A stretch of DNA of 43,268 nucleotides from an uncultured Hydrogenophaga sp. (GTDB lineage: Bacteria > Pseudomonadota > Gammaproteobacteria > Burkholderiales > Burkholderiaceae_C). The position numbers and the translations under genes are program-made. How positions within the stretch are numbered: the first letter of the stretch is position 1; every line of letters begins with the position of its first letter. The notes beneath the pieces were generated by a model. It was not told the DNA's origin. It was given only the letters and a program-made list of their open reading frames with translations, and ran no database searches. Positions 26,696-36,071 of the stretch are shown here, one piece after another. The DNA lies in assembly GCF_958439165.1 (NCBI RefSeq), contig NZ_OY288116.1, positions 70,001 through 113,268 on the forward strand. Reading direction: 5' to 3'.

Positions 26696-28156
26696 ATGCA
26701 CAGCTTGCTGCCGGTCCTGTCGGTCTTCTCGCGCATCCTGCTGGCCTTCTGCCCGGCCTGGCTGGTGCCTCTGGGCTGGGCCTGGTTCCTCGACGGCCAT
26801 CTGCACGCCGCGGTGTGGGCCGTGGGCTTCTGCCTGAATCTCGCCATCGGCCTGCTACTGTGGCACTTCACCCGCCGGCACCGCCGCGAGCTGCAGGCGC
26901 GCGACGGCTTCCTGCTGGTCAACCTGGTGTGGCTGGTGCTGCCTGCGCTCTCGGCCTTGCCGCTGATGTTCACGGTGCCGGGCATCGACTGGGCGCGTGC
27001 CTATTTCGAGGCCATGAGCGCCCTCACCGCCACCGGGGCCACCGCGCTGTCCGGTCTGGACGACCTGCCGGTGTCGGTGAATGTGTGGCGCTGCTTCCTG
27101 CAGCTGGTGGGCGGCCTGGGGATCATGCTGCTGGTGGTGGCCATCCTGCCGCTGCTGGGTCTGGGTGGCGTGCAGCTGTACCGCGCCGAGACGCCCGGCC
27201 CGATGAAGGACACCAAGTTCACCCCGCGCATCGCCGAGACGGCGCGCGGCCTGTGGGGTGTGTACGCGTTCTTTGCGGTGCTGTGCATGCTGGCCTACCG
27301 TTGGGCCGGCATGGGCTGGGCCGATGCCTTCATGCACATGTGCACCACCATGGGCCTGGGCGGGTTCTCGTCGTACGACGCCAGTTTCGGGCACTTCGAC
27401 TCGCCGCAGATCGAGCTGGTGGCCACGGTGTTCATGGCCCTGGCCGGCATCAGCTTCGTGCGCTACTTCGTGGTGCTGCGCACCCGGTCGCTGCGGGTCA
27501 TCACCGCCGACCGCGAGATCCGGACCTACCTGGTCGTGCTGTCCCTGTCGGTCCTGCTGATCACCCTGCTGCTGTCGGTGCACGGTGTCGAAGACGACCC
27601 GCTGCGCGCCCTGCAGACCTCGGCCTTCCACGTGGTGTCGCTGGCCACCACCACCGGCTACGCTTCCACCGACTATGCCCAGTGGCCGGTGTTTGCGCCG
27701 GTGTTCATGATGTTCCTGGGCTGCTTCGCGTCCTGCGCCGGCTCCACCGGGGGCGGCATCAAGATGGTCCGCATGGTGCTGCTCGTGAAACAGGCGCGGC
27801 GCGAGCTGGTGCGGATCATCCACCCCCGGGTGGTGAATCCGGTGACCCTGGGCGGCGGGGTGATGCCGATGTCGGTCATGACCTCGGTGCTGGGCTTCAT
27901 GCTGATCTATGGCGCCACCACCATGGGCCTGACCATGCTGCTGCTGTTCACCGGGCTGGACATCGTCACCGCGTTCTCGGCGGTGGTCGCCACGGTCAAC
28001 AACATCGGTCCCGGTCTGGGGCTGGTGGGGCCGTCGAGCAACTTCGGTGTGCTGACCGACTTCCAGATCTGGGTGCTCACCTTCGCCATGCTTCTGGGCC
28101 GGCTGGAGCTGCTCACCGTGCTGGTGCTGTTCACCGGCCATTTCTGGCGGCGTTGA
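26696..28156 (+). CDS. trkH: Trk potassium transporter membrane subunit TrkH
   Basis: A 486-residue inner-membrane K+ channel-like transporter with four pore repeats. The selectivity-filter segments are visible as ALTATGATALS, TTMGLGGFSSY, SLATTTGYAST and VATVNNIGPGLG. CAGSTGGGIKMVRMVLL forms the intramembrane/gating region. An upstream TTG at 26684 overlapping trkA is possible, but the ATG at 26696 fits better. It works with TrkA in low-affinity potassium uptake. Confidence 0.96.
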   Translation: MHSLLPVLSVFSRILLAFCPAWLVPLGWAWFLDGHLHAAVWAVGFCLNLAIGLLLWHFTRRHRRELQARDGFLLVNLVWLVLPALSALPLMFTVPGIDWARAYFEAMSALTATGATALSGLDDLPVSVNVWRCFLQLVGGLGIMLLVVAILPLLGLGGVQLYRAETPGPMKDTKFTPRIAETARGLWGVYAFFAVLCMLAYRWAGMGWADAFMHMCTTMGLGGFSSYDASFGHFDSPQIELVATVFMALAGISFVRYFVVLRTRSLRVITADREIRTYLVVLSLSVLLITLLLSVHGVEDDPLRALQTSAFHVVSLATTTGYASTDYAQWPVFAPVFMMFLGCFASCAGSTGGGIKMVRMVLLVKQARRELVRIIHPRVVNPVTLGGGVMPMSVMTSVLGFMLIYGATTMGLTMLLLFTGLDIVTAFSAVVATVNNIGPGLGLVGPSSNFGVLTDFQIWVLTFAMLLGRLELLTVLVLFTGHFWRR

Positions 28157-28164
28157 GGGCGCTG

Positions 28165-28560
28165 ATGGTCAAGCCCTTGCGTTCCACCGCCGATGCCTGC
28201 CCCTGCGGCCGCGCCGCCTGGGCCGACTGCTGCAGCCGCTACATCGGCACCGGAGTGCCGGCGCCGGACGCCGAATCGCTCATGCGCTCCCGCTACAGCG
28301 CCTTCGTGCGCGGCGACGTCGACCACCTGCGCGCCACCTGGCACCCTGACCGGTGTCCTGCGGATCTGGCGCTGGATGCGTCGGTGCGGTGGCTGGGCCT
28401 GGAGGTGCGAAGCCACCGCGTGACCGGGCCGGACACCGCCGAGGTGGAATTCGTGGCCCGATCCCGCCTGGCCGGCCGCGGTCAGCGCCTGCACGAGCGC
28501 AGCCGCTTCGTCCGGCAGGCCGGCCGCTGGCTGTATGTGGATGGCGACATCCTGAACTGA
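28165..28560 (+). CDS. YchJ-family protein (UPF0225, SEC-C motif)
   Basis: A 131-residue protein with an N-terminal metal-binding CPCGRAAWADCCSRYI segment (SEC-C-like C-x-C...CC), then PDAESLMRSRYSAFVRGDVDHLRATW, the YchJ signature, and an NTF2-like fold to the end. The function is unknown. SEC-C zinc motifs are known from SecA. It starts 8 nt after trkH and precedes the HAD gene by 15 nt. Confidence 0.9.
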   Translation: MVKPLRSTADACPCGRAAWADCCSRYIGTGVPAPDAESLMRSRYSAFVRGDVDHLRATWHPDRCPADLALDASVRWLGLEVRSHRVTGPDTAEVEFVARSRLAGRGQRLHERSRFVRQAGRWLYVDGDILN

Positions 28561-28575
28561 TCCCTTTCCTCCTTC

Positions 28576-29235
28576 ATGACCCTATTCGACGCGGTGCTGT
28601 TCGATTGCGACGGTGTGCTGGTGGACAGCGAGCCCATCACCAACGGGGTGCTGCGCGAGATGCTCAACGAGGCCGGCTGGGCGCTGTCGCAGGCCGAGTG
28701 CGAGCGCATCTTCATCGGCAAGGCGGTGCGAGACGAGCGCACCCGGATCGAGGCCGAGACCGGCCGGCCGCTCACCGAGGACTGGATGCGCGCCTTCTAC
28801 GAACGCCGCAACCGCCGACTGCAGGCCGAGCTGCAGGTGATCGAGGGTGCGCTGCAGGCGGTGGCCCATCTCCACGGGCAGGTGGCCGGGCGCATTGCCT
28901 GTGCCTCCGGTGCGGACCGTGCCAAGGTGGTCATGCAGCTCGAACAGGTGGGCATGGCGCCCTTCTTTGGTGACCGCATCTTCAGCGGGCACGATCTGCC
29001 GCGTTCCAAACCGGCACCCGACGTGTACCTGGCTGCCGCCGCCCACCTGGGCGTGGATCCGCGTCGCTGCCTCGTCATCGAGGACACCGGCACCGGCGCC
29101 CAGGCCGGCCTGGCGGCCGGTGCCACGGTCTGGGGTTACTGCCCGCATGGACATGGCCATGCCTTCACCGGCCTGCCGGTGCACCGGGTGTTCCGGCGCA
29201 TGGACGACCTGCTGACCCTCTGGCCCGCCGCCTGA
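28576..29235 (+). CDS. HAD-superfamily phosphatase (beta-phosphoglucomutase/YniC-like)
   Basis: A 219-residue subfamily IA HAD hydrolase. Motif I is LFDCDGVLVDSEP (Asp nucleophile near residue 10), motif II is IACASGADRAK, motif III is K145-like in RSKPAPDVYL, and motif IV is VIEDTGTGAQAG. The cap domain (about 17-85) is the helical C1 type of sugar-phosphate phosphatases and phosphoglucomutases. The substrate is not defined. It is the last gene of the run and is convergent with the AraC gene, 10 nt away. Confidence 0.92.
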   Translation: MTLFDAVLFDCDGVLVDSEPITNGVLREMLNEAGWALSQAECERIFIGKAVRDERTRIEAETGRPLTEDWMRAFYERRNRRLQAELQVIEGALQAVAHLHGQVAGRIACASGADRAKVVMQLEQVGMAPFFGDRIFSGHDLPRSKPAPDVYLAAAAHLGVDPRRCLVIEDTGTGAQAGLAAGATVWGYCPHGHGHAFTGLPVHRVFRRMDDLLTLWPAA

Positions 29236-29245
29236 GCGGCCGTCG

Positions 29246-30286
29246 TCAGGCCGGCGGTGTCTGCCCCGGCTGGCGCCATTCCGAGGGCGTGCGGCCGGTC
29301 CAGGCGCGGAAGGCGCGGGCAAAACTCTTTTCGTTGCGGAAGCCGGCGGCCTCGGCCACCTGCTTGATGGGGCGGCTGGTGCGCAGCAACAGTTCGCTGG
29401 CGCGCTGCAGGCGCACCTCGTCCTTCAGCGACTGGAGAGAGGCGCCCTCGGTCTGCAGCTGGCGGTGCAGGCTGCGCACCGAGGTGTGCAGCAAGGCGGC
29501 CACACCCTCGGCGCTGTGCGTCTTCTCCGGGTGGTCGGCCAGCACCTGACGCACCCGCTGCACCAGCAGCCGGTCGCGCCGGAACGAGCGCACGGTGAGC
29601 GGCAGGGCGCGCTGCAGCAGCTGTGTCATGGCGGCCTCATCCCGCCGCACTGGCAGGTCGAGGTACTGGGCGTGGAACTCCAGCGCACCGGCGGATGCGT
29701 CGAACAGCACCGGGGCATCGAACAGGGCGCCGTAGGCCGCCACATGCGGCGGCGCAGGGTAGGGCAGCTGCACCTGTCGCAGGGGTATGCGGGAGTCGGC
29801 GTACCAGCTGGCCAGGCCATGGATGTTGCGCAGCACCGAAACCACACACAGTTCGTCCATCGGGTCGGGCTCGCGGTGCAGCGTCAGGGTGAGCCGTGCC
29901 TCCTGGTCCTGGCGGCTCAGGGTCAGCGTGGCGTCGGGCGCGATCAGCCCGTGGTGCCGGCACCAGCGCTTGAGCGCCAGCCCCAGCGTAGGCGCCGAGA
30001 GCGAGGCCCGCGCCAGCATGCCGTAGCTGCCCCAGGGCAGGGGCCGGGCAAAGCAGCCCAGGGCTTCGTCGTCGAGCTCGCGCATGGCGGCCTCCGACAC
30101 GCGCTCCATCTGGGCGGCGGTGATGCGGGCGGACGGGTCTTCCAGGCGGCCTGGATCGATCTGGGCCGTTGCCAGGGCCGCGGCAGGATCGATGCCGCGC
30201 CTGCGGTACGCCATCACCATGGCCCGTACCAGGGAAATCGGCGTCAGGGCCGGTCCGCGCAGGATGGATTCAGGGGTCTCGATCAT
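29246..30286 (-). CDS. AraC-family transcriptional regulator
   Basis: About 346 residues. The N-terminal part (about 15-205) resembles the arabinose-binding-like domain of OruR/ArgR-type AraC proteins (SLVRAMVMAYRRRGIDP, PWGSYGMLARAS). The C-terminal AraC DNA-binding domain (about 240-340) has two helix-turn-helix units: SAEGVAALLHTSVRSLHRQL and SRPIKQVAEAAGFRNEKSFA. The frame is open to 30364, and I chose ATG 30286 as the family-like start. It lies between the two plus-strand liu runs, divergent from liuB, and may control the liuB run. No target is shown. Confidence 0.9.
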   Translation of the reverse strand: MIETPESILRGPALTPISLVRAMVMAYRRRGIDPAAALATAQIDPGRLEDPSARITAAQMERVSEAAMRELDDEALGCFARPLPWGSYGMLARASLSAPTLGLALKRWCRHHGLIAPDATLTLSRQDQEARLTLTLHREPDPMDELCVVSVLRNIHGLASWYADSRIPLRQVQLPYPAPPHVAAYGALFDAPVLFDASAGALEFHAQYLDLPVRRDEAAMTQLLQRALPLTVRSFRRDRLLVQRVRQVLADHPEKTHSAEGVAALLHTSVRSLHRQLQTEGASLQSLKDEVRLQRASELLLRTSRPIKQVAEAAGFRNEKSFARAFRAWTGRTPSEWRQPGQTPPA

Positions 30287-30396
30287 GAGATCCAGTTTCC
30301 CACAGGTGGCACGATATGCAACCTGACTGGCACCCTGGCCGTGGGCGCGATGGCTATCCTCCACAATTCCGCACCCCGTTGCCCCGAGTGAGCGCC
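30287..30396. promoter_or_regulatory. Divergent araC-type gene / liuB control region
   Basis: This 110-bp gap must hold the promoter for the liuB-to-HCCA-isomerase run unless that run is fed from elsewhere. A TATCCT element (30354-30359) resembles a -10 box, but no good -35 is seen. No copy or near-copy of the TGACGTTTACGTAAACGTCA palindrome is present. Confidence 0.4.
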
Positions 30397-32004
30397 ATGC
30401 CCATCCTGACCTCCCAGCTCAACCCCCGATCGGCCGATTTCCAGGCCAACGCCCACGCCATGCGCGTTGCCGTGGACGACCTGCGCCGCCAGATCGACCT
30501 GGCCGCGCTGGGCGGCGGTGAAGTGGCCCGGGCGCGCCACATCGGCCGCGGCAAGCTCCTCCCGCGCGACCGGGTGCAGCTGCTGCTGGACCCCGGCACG
30601 CCGTTCCTGGAGCTGTCGCCGCTGGCCGCCCACGGCATGTACAACGGCGACGCACCCTGCGCCGGCGTGATCGCCGGCATCGGCCGGGTCAGCGGGGTGG
30701 ACTGCATGGTGGTCTGCAACGACGCCACGGTGAAGGGCGGCACCTACTATCCGATCACCGTCAAGAAGCACCTGCGGGCGCAGGAAGTGGCGCAGCAGAA
30801 CCAGCTGCCCTGCATCTACCTGGTGGATTCCGGTGGCGCCAACCTGCCCAACCAGGACGAGGTGTTCCCCGACCGCGACCATTTCGGCCGCATCTTCTAC
30901 AACCAGGCCAACATGAGCGCGCAGGGCATTGCGCAGATCGCGGTGGTCATGGGCTCGTGCACCGCCGGCGGGGCCTATGTGCCGGCCATGAGCGACGAGA
31001 CCATCATCGTCAAGAACCAGGGCACCATCTTCCTGGGTGGCCCGCCGCTGGTGAAGGCGGCCACCGGCGAGGTGGTCACCGCCGAGGACCTGGGCGGCGG
31101 CGACGTGCACACGCGTCTCTCCGGTGTGGCCGATCACCTGGCCCAGGACGACGCCCATGCCATCGCGCTGGCACGGCAGATCGTGGCCTCGCTGAACCAC
31201 CGCAAGGAAGCCGCTGCGGCGCTGCGCGACCCGCGTGCGCCGCTGTTCGCCGCCGAGGAGCTGTACGGCGTGATCCCGGTCGACACCCGCAAGCCCTTCG
31301 ATGTGCGCGAGATCATTGCCCGGCTGGTCGACGGTTCCGAATTCCACGAGTTCAAGCCGCGCTTCGGCGCCACGCTGGTGTGCGGCTTTGCGCACATCGA
31401 GGGCATGCCCATCGGCATCGTGGCCAACAACGGCGTGCTGTTCTCCGAGAGCGCGCAGAAGGGCGCGCACTTCATCGAACTGTGCTGCCAGCGCAAGGTG
31501 CCGCTGCTGTTCCTGCAGAACATCACCGGCTTCATGGTGGGCCGCAAGGTCGAGAACGAAGGCATTGCCCGCCACGGCGCCAAGATGGTCACTGCCGTGG
31601 CCACCGCGCAGGTGCCCAAGTTCACCGTCATCATCGGCGGCAGCTACGGCGCCGGCAATTACGGCATGTGCGGCCGCGCCTACAGCCCGCGCTTCCTGTG
31701 GATGTGGCCCAACGCCCGCATCAGCGTCATGGGCGGCGAGCAGGCGGCCAGCGTGCTGGCCACCGTCAAGCGCGACGGCATCGAGGCCAAGGGCGGTACC
31801 TGGAGCGCCGAGGAAGAGGCCGCCTTCAAGCAGCCGCTGCTCGACCAGTTTGCCCACCAGTCGCACCCCTATTACGCCAGCGCCCGCCTGTGGGACGACG
31901 GCGTGATCGATCCGGCCGACACTCGACGGGTGCTGGCCCTGGCCCTGTCGGCGGCGCAGAACGCCCCGATCGGCGAGCCGAAGTTCGGCGTCTTCCGCAT
32001 GTGA
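30397..32004 (+). CDS. liuB: Methylcrotonyl-CoA carboxylase beta (carboxyltransferase) subunit
   Basis: Transfers carboxyl from carboxybiotin to 3-methylcrotonyl-CoA. The protein has 535 residues, normal for MCC-beta. CNDATVKGGTYYPITVKKHL and DSGGANLPNQDEVFPDRDHF are MCC-beta hallmarks. The N- and C-terminal carboxyltransferase domains follow each other (about 30-270 and 285-530), with GSYGAGNYGMCGRAYSPRFL in the second. It works with LiuD, encoded 4 kb downstream with bioA-bioF-bioD between. liuC follows 8 nt later. Confidence 0.97.
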   Translation: MPILTSQLNPRSADFQANAHAMRVAVDDLRRQIDLAALGGGEVARARHIGRGKLLPRDRVQLLLDPGTPFLELSPLAAHGMYNGDAPCAGVIAGIGRVSGVDCMVVCNDATVKGGTYYPITVKKHLRAQEVAQQNQLPCIYLVDSGGANLPNQDEVFPDRDHFGRIFYNQANMSAQGIAQIAVVMGSCTAGGAYVPAMSDETIIVKNQGTIFLGGPPLVKAATGEVVTAEDLGGGDVHTRLSGVADHLAQDDAHAIALARQIVASLNHRKEAAAALRDPRAPLFAAEELYGVIPVDTRKPFDVREIIARLVDGSEFHEFKPRFGATLVCGFAHIEGMPIGIVANNGVLFSESAQKGAHFIELCCQRKVPLLFLQNITGFMVGRKVENEGIARHGAKMVTAVATAQVPKFTVIIGGSYGAGNYGMCGRAYSPRFLWMWPNARISVMGGEQAASVLATVKRDGIEAKGGTWSAEEEAAFKQPLLDQFAHQSHPYYASARLWDDGVIDPADTRRVLALALSAAQNAPIGEPKFGVFRM

Positions 32005-32012
32005 GGTTGAAC

Positions 32013-32819
32013 ATGTCCAGCGTCTTCGCCCAGACCGTCATCGAAGTCACCCGCCCGCGCCCGCACGTGGCCCATGTCTGGCTCAACCGGCCGGACGTGC
32101 GCAATGCCTTCAACGACGAGGTCATCAACACCCTGTCCGACACCTTCGCCGCACTGTCCCGCGATCCCGACCTGCGGGTGGTGGTGCTGGGCGCGCACGG
32201 CAAGGCCTTCTGCGCCGGCGCCGATCTGAACTGGATGAAGACCATGGCCGGCTTCAACTGGGACCAGAACCGGGCCGATGCCCAGCGACTGGCGGACATG
32301 CTGAAACTGCTGGACGACTGCCCGGTGCCGGTGGTGGGTCGCATCCAGGGCGACTGTTACGCCGGCGGCATGGGTCTGGCGTCCATCTGCGACGTGGTGG
32401 TGGCCGCGCGCGGCGTCACCTTCTGCCTGTCGGAAGCGCGGCTGGGCCTGCTGCCGGCCACCATCAGCCCCTATGTGATCCGCGCCCTGGGCGCCCAGGC
32501 GTCGCGCCGCTACATGACCACCGCCGAACGCTTCAGCGCCGAACGCGCCCACGCGCTGGGCTTCGTGCACGAGCTGGTGGAGGCCGAGGCGCTGGACGCC
32601 ACCGTGGCCGGCATCGTGGATGCGCTGGTGGCCAACGGCCCGCAGGCGGTGCGGGCCTGCAAGCAGCTGGTGCGCGACGTGGCCGGTGCCCCGCTGGACG
32701 ATGCCCTGCGTGCCGAGACCGCCCGGCGCATCGCCGACATCCGCGCCAGCGATGAGGGCCGCGAAGGCGTGCAGTCCTTCCTGGGCAAGCGCAGCCCGAA
32801 CTGGATCACCCCCGCATGA
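32013..32819 (+). CDS. liuC: Methylglutaconyl-CoA hydratase (crotonase family)
   Basis: Hydrates 3-methylglutaconyl-CoA to HMG-CoA. The protein has 268 residues. AFCAGADLNWMKTMAGF is typical of LiuC/AUH-type enzymes, DCYAGGMGLASICDVVVAA gives the second oxyanion-hole element, and LSEARLGLLPATISPYV carries the acidic residue. Its place directly after liuB supports the specific call over a general enoyl-CoA hydratase. The stop overlaps the bioA start (ATGA). Confidence 0.94.
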   Translation: MSSVFAQTVIEVTRPRPHVAHVWLNRPDVRNAFNDEVINTLSDTFAALSRDPDLRVVVLGAHGKAFCAGADLNWMKTMAGFNWDQNRADAQRLADMLKLLDDCPVPVVGRIQGDCYAGGMGLASICDVVVAARGVTFCLSEARLGLLPATISPYVIRALGAQASRRYMTTAERFSAERAHALGFVHELVEAEALDATVAGIVDALVANGPQAVRACKQLVRDVAGAPLDDALRAETARRIADIRASDEGREGVQSFLGKRSPNWITPA

Positions 32820-34138
32820 ACGCGCCGACCGACCTCTCCCCCAACGCGCACTGGCAGCAACGCAGCCTGGCCAGCGTGTGGCACCCCTGCACCCAGATGG
32901 CGCGGGCCGCGCGCACGCCGCCGCTGGCCATTGCCCGCGGGCAGGGTGCCTGGCTGCACGACCACGAAGGCCGCCGCTATTTCGACACCATCAGCTCCTG
33001 GTGGGTCAACCTGTTCGGCCATGCCGACCCCGGCATCAATGCCGCCATCACCGCGCAGCTCAACACCCTGCCGCACGTGATGCTGGCCGGCTGCACCCAC
33101 GAGCCGGCGGTGGTTCTCGCCGAGCGGCTGTCGGCCCGCACCGGCGGTGCGCTGGGCCACTGCTCCTTCGGCAGCGACGGGGCCAGCGCGGTCGAGATCG
33201 CGCTCAAGCAGAGCTTCCACAGCTGGCGCAACCGGGGCCGCGCCGACAAGCGCCACTTCGTGTGCCTGCGCCACAGCTACCACGGCGAGACCATCGGTGC
33301 GCTGGCCGTGACCGATGTGGCCGTGTTCCGCGACGCCTATGACCCGCTGCTGATGCGTGCCCACACGGTGGACGCGCCCGACAGCCGCCGGGGCAACGAG
33401 GCCGAGGCCCTGAAGGCCATCGAGGACTGCCTGGCCGCCCATGCCGACACGCTGGCGGCGGTCATCGTCGAGCCGCTGGTGCAGGGCGCCGCCGGCATGG
33501 TCATGCACTCGCCCGACTACCTGCGCGCGCTTCGCGCCCTGTGCACCCGCCACAACGTGCACCTGATCGCCGACGAGATCGCAGTGGGCTGCGGTCGCAC
33601 CGGCCGCTTCTTCGCCTGGCAGCACACCGAGCCCGCCACGTCCGCCGACTGGCCCGACTTCATCCTCCTGTCCAAGGGCATCACCGGCGGCACGCTGCCG
33701 CTGTCGCTGGTGCTCACCACCGACGCGGTGTTCGAGGCCTTCTGGTCGGAAGACACCACGCGCGGTTTCCTGCACTCGCACTCCTACACCGGCAACCCGG
33801 CGGCCTGCGCGGCAGCCCTGGCCGTGCTGGACCGCTTCGACGCCGGGCAGGAAGCGCAGAACGCCCTGCAGGCGCAGTGGCTGGCCGACGCCTTTGCGCC
33901 GCTGGGCCAAGACGACCGGGTGCGCCACCTGCGCCAGCGCGGCACCATCCTGGCCTTTGACGTGCCCGGTGCGGCCGACGGCTTTGCCGAACGCTTCCAC
34001 CTGGCGGCCCGCGCGCACGAACTGCTCATCCGGCCCATCGGCCGCAGCGTCTACCTGATGCCGCCCTACCTGATCGATCCGCCCACCGCCGCCTGGCTGG
34101 CCGAGGCCGTCACCCGGACCCTGAACGATGTGGTTTGA
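32816..34138 (+). CDS. bioA: Adenosylmethionine-8-amino-7-oxononanoate aminotransferase
   Basis: The PLP enzyme that makes 7,8-diaminopelargonate in biotin synthesis. The protein has 440 residues. VWHPCTQM near the start is a BioA signature. The PLP site has D253 (LIADEIAVGCGRTG) and the Schiff-base K287 (LLSKGITGGTLPLS). It overlaps liuC by 4 bases and bioF by 11, so the biotin genes are translationally tied to the liu genes. The order A-F-D follows the intermediates only loosely. bioB and bioC/bioH are not here. Confidence 0.96.
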   Translation: MNAPTDLSPNAHWQQRSLASVWHPCTQMARAARTPPLAIARGQGAWLHDHEGRRYFDTISSWWVNLFGHADPGINAAITAQLNTLPHVMLAGCTHEPAVVLAERLSARTGGALGHCSFGSDGASAVEIALKQSFHSWRNRGRADKRHFVCLRHSYHGETIGALAVTDVAVFRDAYDPLLMRAHTVDAPDSRRGNEAEALKAIEDCLAAHADTLAAVIVEPLVQGAAGMVMHSPDYLRALRALCTRHNVHLIADEIAVGCGRTGRFFAWQHTEPATSADWPDFILLSKGITGGTLPLSLVLTTDAVFEAFWSEDTTRGFLHSHSYTGNPAACAAALAVLDRFDAGQEAQNALQAQWLADAFAPLGQDDRVRHLRQRGTILAFDVPGAADGFAERFHLAARAHELLIRPIGRSVYLMPPYLIDPPTAAWLAEAVTRTLNDVV

Positions 34139-35372
34139 CCATTTCCGCGCCACCCGCGAACAGCTCGAAGCGCAAGACTTGCTGCGGCATCTGCGCGTTG
34201 CTCATGGCGGCACCGCGCCGCACCAGCCGGTGGCCGGTGCGGGTGGCACGGTGCGCGAACTGCTCATGTTCTGCAGCAACGACTACCTGGGCCTGGCCGC
34301 CCACCCGGCGCTGGCCGACGCGCTGGTGGACGGTGCGCGCCGCTGGGGCGGCGGCTCGGGCGCCTCGCCGCTGGTGAGCGGCCACAGCCAGGCGCATGAA
34401 GCGGTGGCGCAGTGGCTGTGCCAAGCCTATGCGCCACATATTCCGCAGGCCCGTGCTCTGGGCTTCTGCACCGGCTACATGGCCAACCTGGGCGTGGTCA
34501 CCGCGCTTGGCGAAGCGGGCGTGGAACTGTTCTGCGACGCGCTCAACCACGCATCCCTCATCGACGGGGCACGGCTGGCCCGGGCACAGGTCACGGTCTA
34601 TCCGCATGGCGATCTGGCGGCACTGGAAGCCCTGCTGCGTGCCAGCAGCGCGCCGCGCAAGCTCATCGTCACCGACGGCGTGTTCAGCATGGACGGCGAC
34701 ATCGCGCCCCTGCCCGGCCTGCTGGCCCTGGCCGATGCCTTCGATGCGCTCTTGCTGGTGGACGATGCCCATGGTCTGGGCGTGCTGGGTCAGCGCGGAC
34801 TGGGCTGCATCGAACACTTCGGCCTGAACAGCCGCCGGCTGGTGCTGGTGGGCACCCTGGGCAAGTCGGCCGGTCTGGCCGGCGCCTTCGTGGTGGCGCA
34901 TGAGGCCGTCATCGACCACCTGCTGCAGAGGTCGCGCAACTACATCTTCTCCACCGCCTCGCCGCCGGCCATCGAGCATGCCCTGCTCACCGCGCTGGAG
35001 CTGCTGGCCGGACCCGAAGGCCAGCGCCGCCGGCGCGACCTGCGGGCCCGCTGCGAGCAGCTGCGCGCCGGCCTCACCCGCCTGCTGCAGCAGCACCCCG
35101 AACTGCCCTGGCAGCTCACCGACAGCACCACGCCCATCCAGCCCCTGATCGTCGGCCGCAACGCCGAGGCCATGCGCCTGGCGGCCCGGCTGGAGCAGGC
35201 CGGCATCCGCGTGCCGGGCATCCGCCCGCCGACCGTGCCGGCCGGCACCGCGCGCCTGCGCATCACCCTGTGCGCCAGCCACACCCGCGCCGATGTCGAA
35301 CGGCTGCTGCAGGTGCTGCGCGATGCGGCGGCCGAAGCGCAGGTCGGCGAGCCCGAAGGAGCCGACGCATGA
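34128..35372 (+). CDS. bioF: 8-amino-7-oxononanoate synthase
   Basis: PLP enzyme joining pimeloyl-ACP/CoA and alanine. The protein has 414 residues. The alpha-oxoamine synthase motifs are LMFCSNDYLGLAAHP (46-60), GSGASPLVSGH, VDDAHGLGVLG (211-221) and the PLP lysine K246 in GTLGKSAGLAGAF. It overlaps bioA by 11 bases and bioD by 4. Confidence 0.97.
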   Translation: MWFDHFRATREQLEAQDLLRHLRVAHGGTAPHQPVAGAGGTVRELLMFCSNDYLGLAAHPALADALVDGARRWGGGSGASPLVSGHSQAHEAVAQWLCQAYAPHIPQARALGFCTGYMANLGVVTALGEAGVELFCDALNHASLIDGARLARAQVTVYPHGDLAALEALLRASSAPRKLIVTDGVFSMDGDIAPLPGLLALADAFDALLLVDDAHGLGVLGQRGLGCIEHFGLNSRRLVLVGTLGKSAGLAGAFVVAHEAVIDHLLQRSRNYIFSTASPPAIEHALLTALELLAGPEGQRRRRDLRARCEQLRAGLTRLLQQHPELPWQLTDSTTPIQPLIVGRNAEAMRLAARLEQAGIRVPGIRPPTVPAGTARLRITLCASHTRADVERLLQVLRDAAAEAQVGEPEGADA

Positions 35373-36070
35373 GCCCGTCACCCATCGCCCTGCTGCGGGG
35401 CTGCTTCGTCACCGGCACCGACACCGAGATCGGCAAGACCTGTGTCAGCGGCGGTCTGGTGCATGCCTTCCGCCAGCGCGGCCTGCGGGCGGCAGCCATC
35501 AAGCCGCTGGCCGCCGGCCAGCAGCAGGACGCCGAGGGCCGCTGGTTCAACGACGATGTGCGCCACCTGCATGGTGCGCAGGACCTGGGCCTGAGCGAGG
35601 ACGAGGTCGGACCTTTCCAATGGCGCACCGCCTGCGCGCCGCACATCGCGGCGGCCATCGAGGGTCGACCGATCGATCCGGCGGCGGTGCGCTCCGCCAT
35701 CCACCGGCTGGCCGCCCGCACCGAGGCCCTGGTGGTCGAGGGCGTGGGCGGTTTCCGCGTGCCGCTGGTGCCAGGCTGGGACACGGCCGATCTGGCGGTC
35801 GACCTGGCGCTGCCCGTGGTGCTGGTGGTGGGCCTGCGGCTGGGCTGCATCAACCACGCCCTGCTCACCGCCGATGCCGTGCGCGCCCGCGGCCTGCACC
35901 TCGCCGGCTGGGTGGGCAACACCCTGGACCCGGCCATGCCGCACCGGGACGACAACCTCCATGCCCTGCGGCAAGGTCTGCCGGCGCCCTGCTGGGGCGT
36001 GGTGCCGCGCCTGGCCGATCCCACCCCGGCGGCCGTGGCCGCCCACCTGAACCCGTTGCCGGAGACCTGA
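35369..36070 (+). CDS. bioD: ATP-dependent dethiobiotin synthetase
   Basis: Closes the ureido ring to give dethiobiotin. The protein has 233 residues. The P-loop is GTDTEIGKT (16-24). VEGVGGFRVPL (the VEGAGG motif with A to V) and KPLAAGQQ are conserved BioD segments. The start ATG overlaps the bioF stop (ATGA), and liuD starts 1 nt after its stop with the liuD ribosome site (GGAG, 36061-36064) inside the bioD end. Confidence 0.96.
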   Translation: MSPSPIALLRGCFVTGTDTEIGKTCVSGGLVHAFRQRGLRAAAIKPLAAGQQQDAEGRWFNDDVRHLHGAQDLGLSEDEVGPFQWRTACAPHIAAAIEGRPIDPAAVRSAIHRLAARTEALVVEGVGGFRVPLVPGWDTADLAVDLALPVVLVVGLRLGCINHALLTADAVRARGLHLAGWVGNTLDPAMPHRDDNLHALRQGLPAPCWGVVPRLADPTPAAVAAHLNPLPET

Positions 36071-36071
36071 C

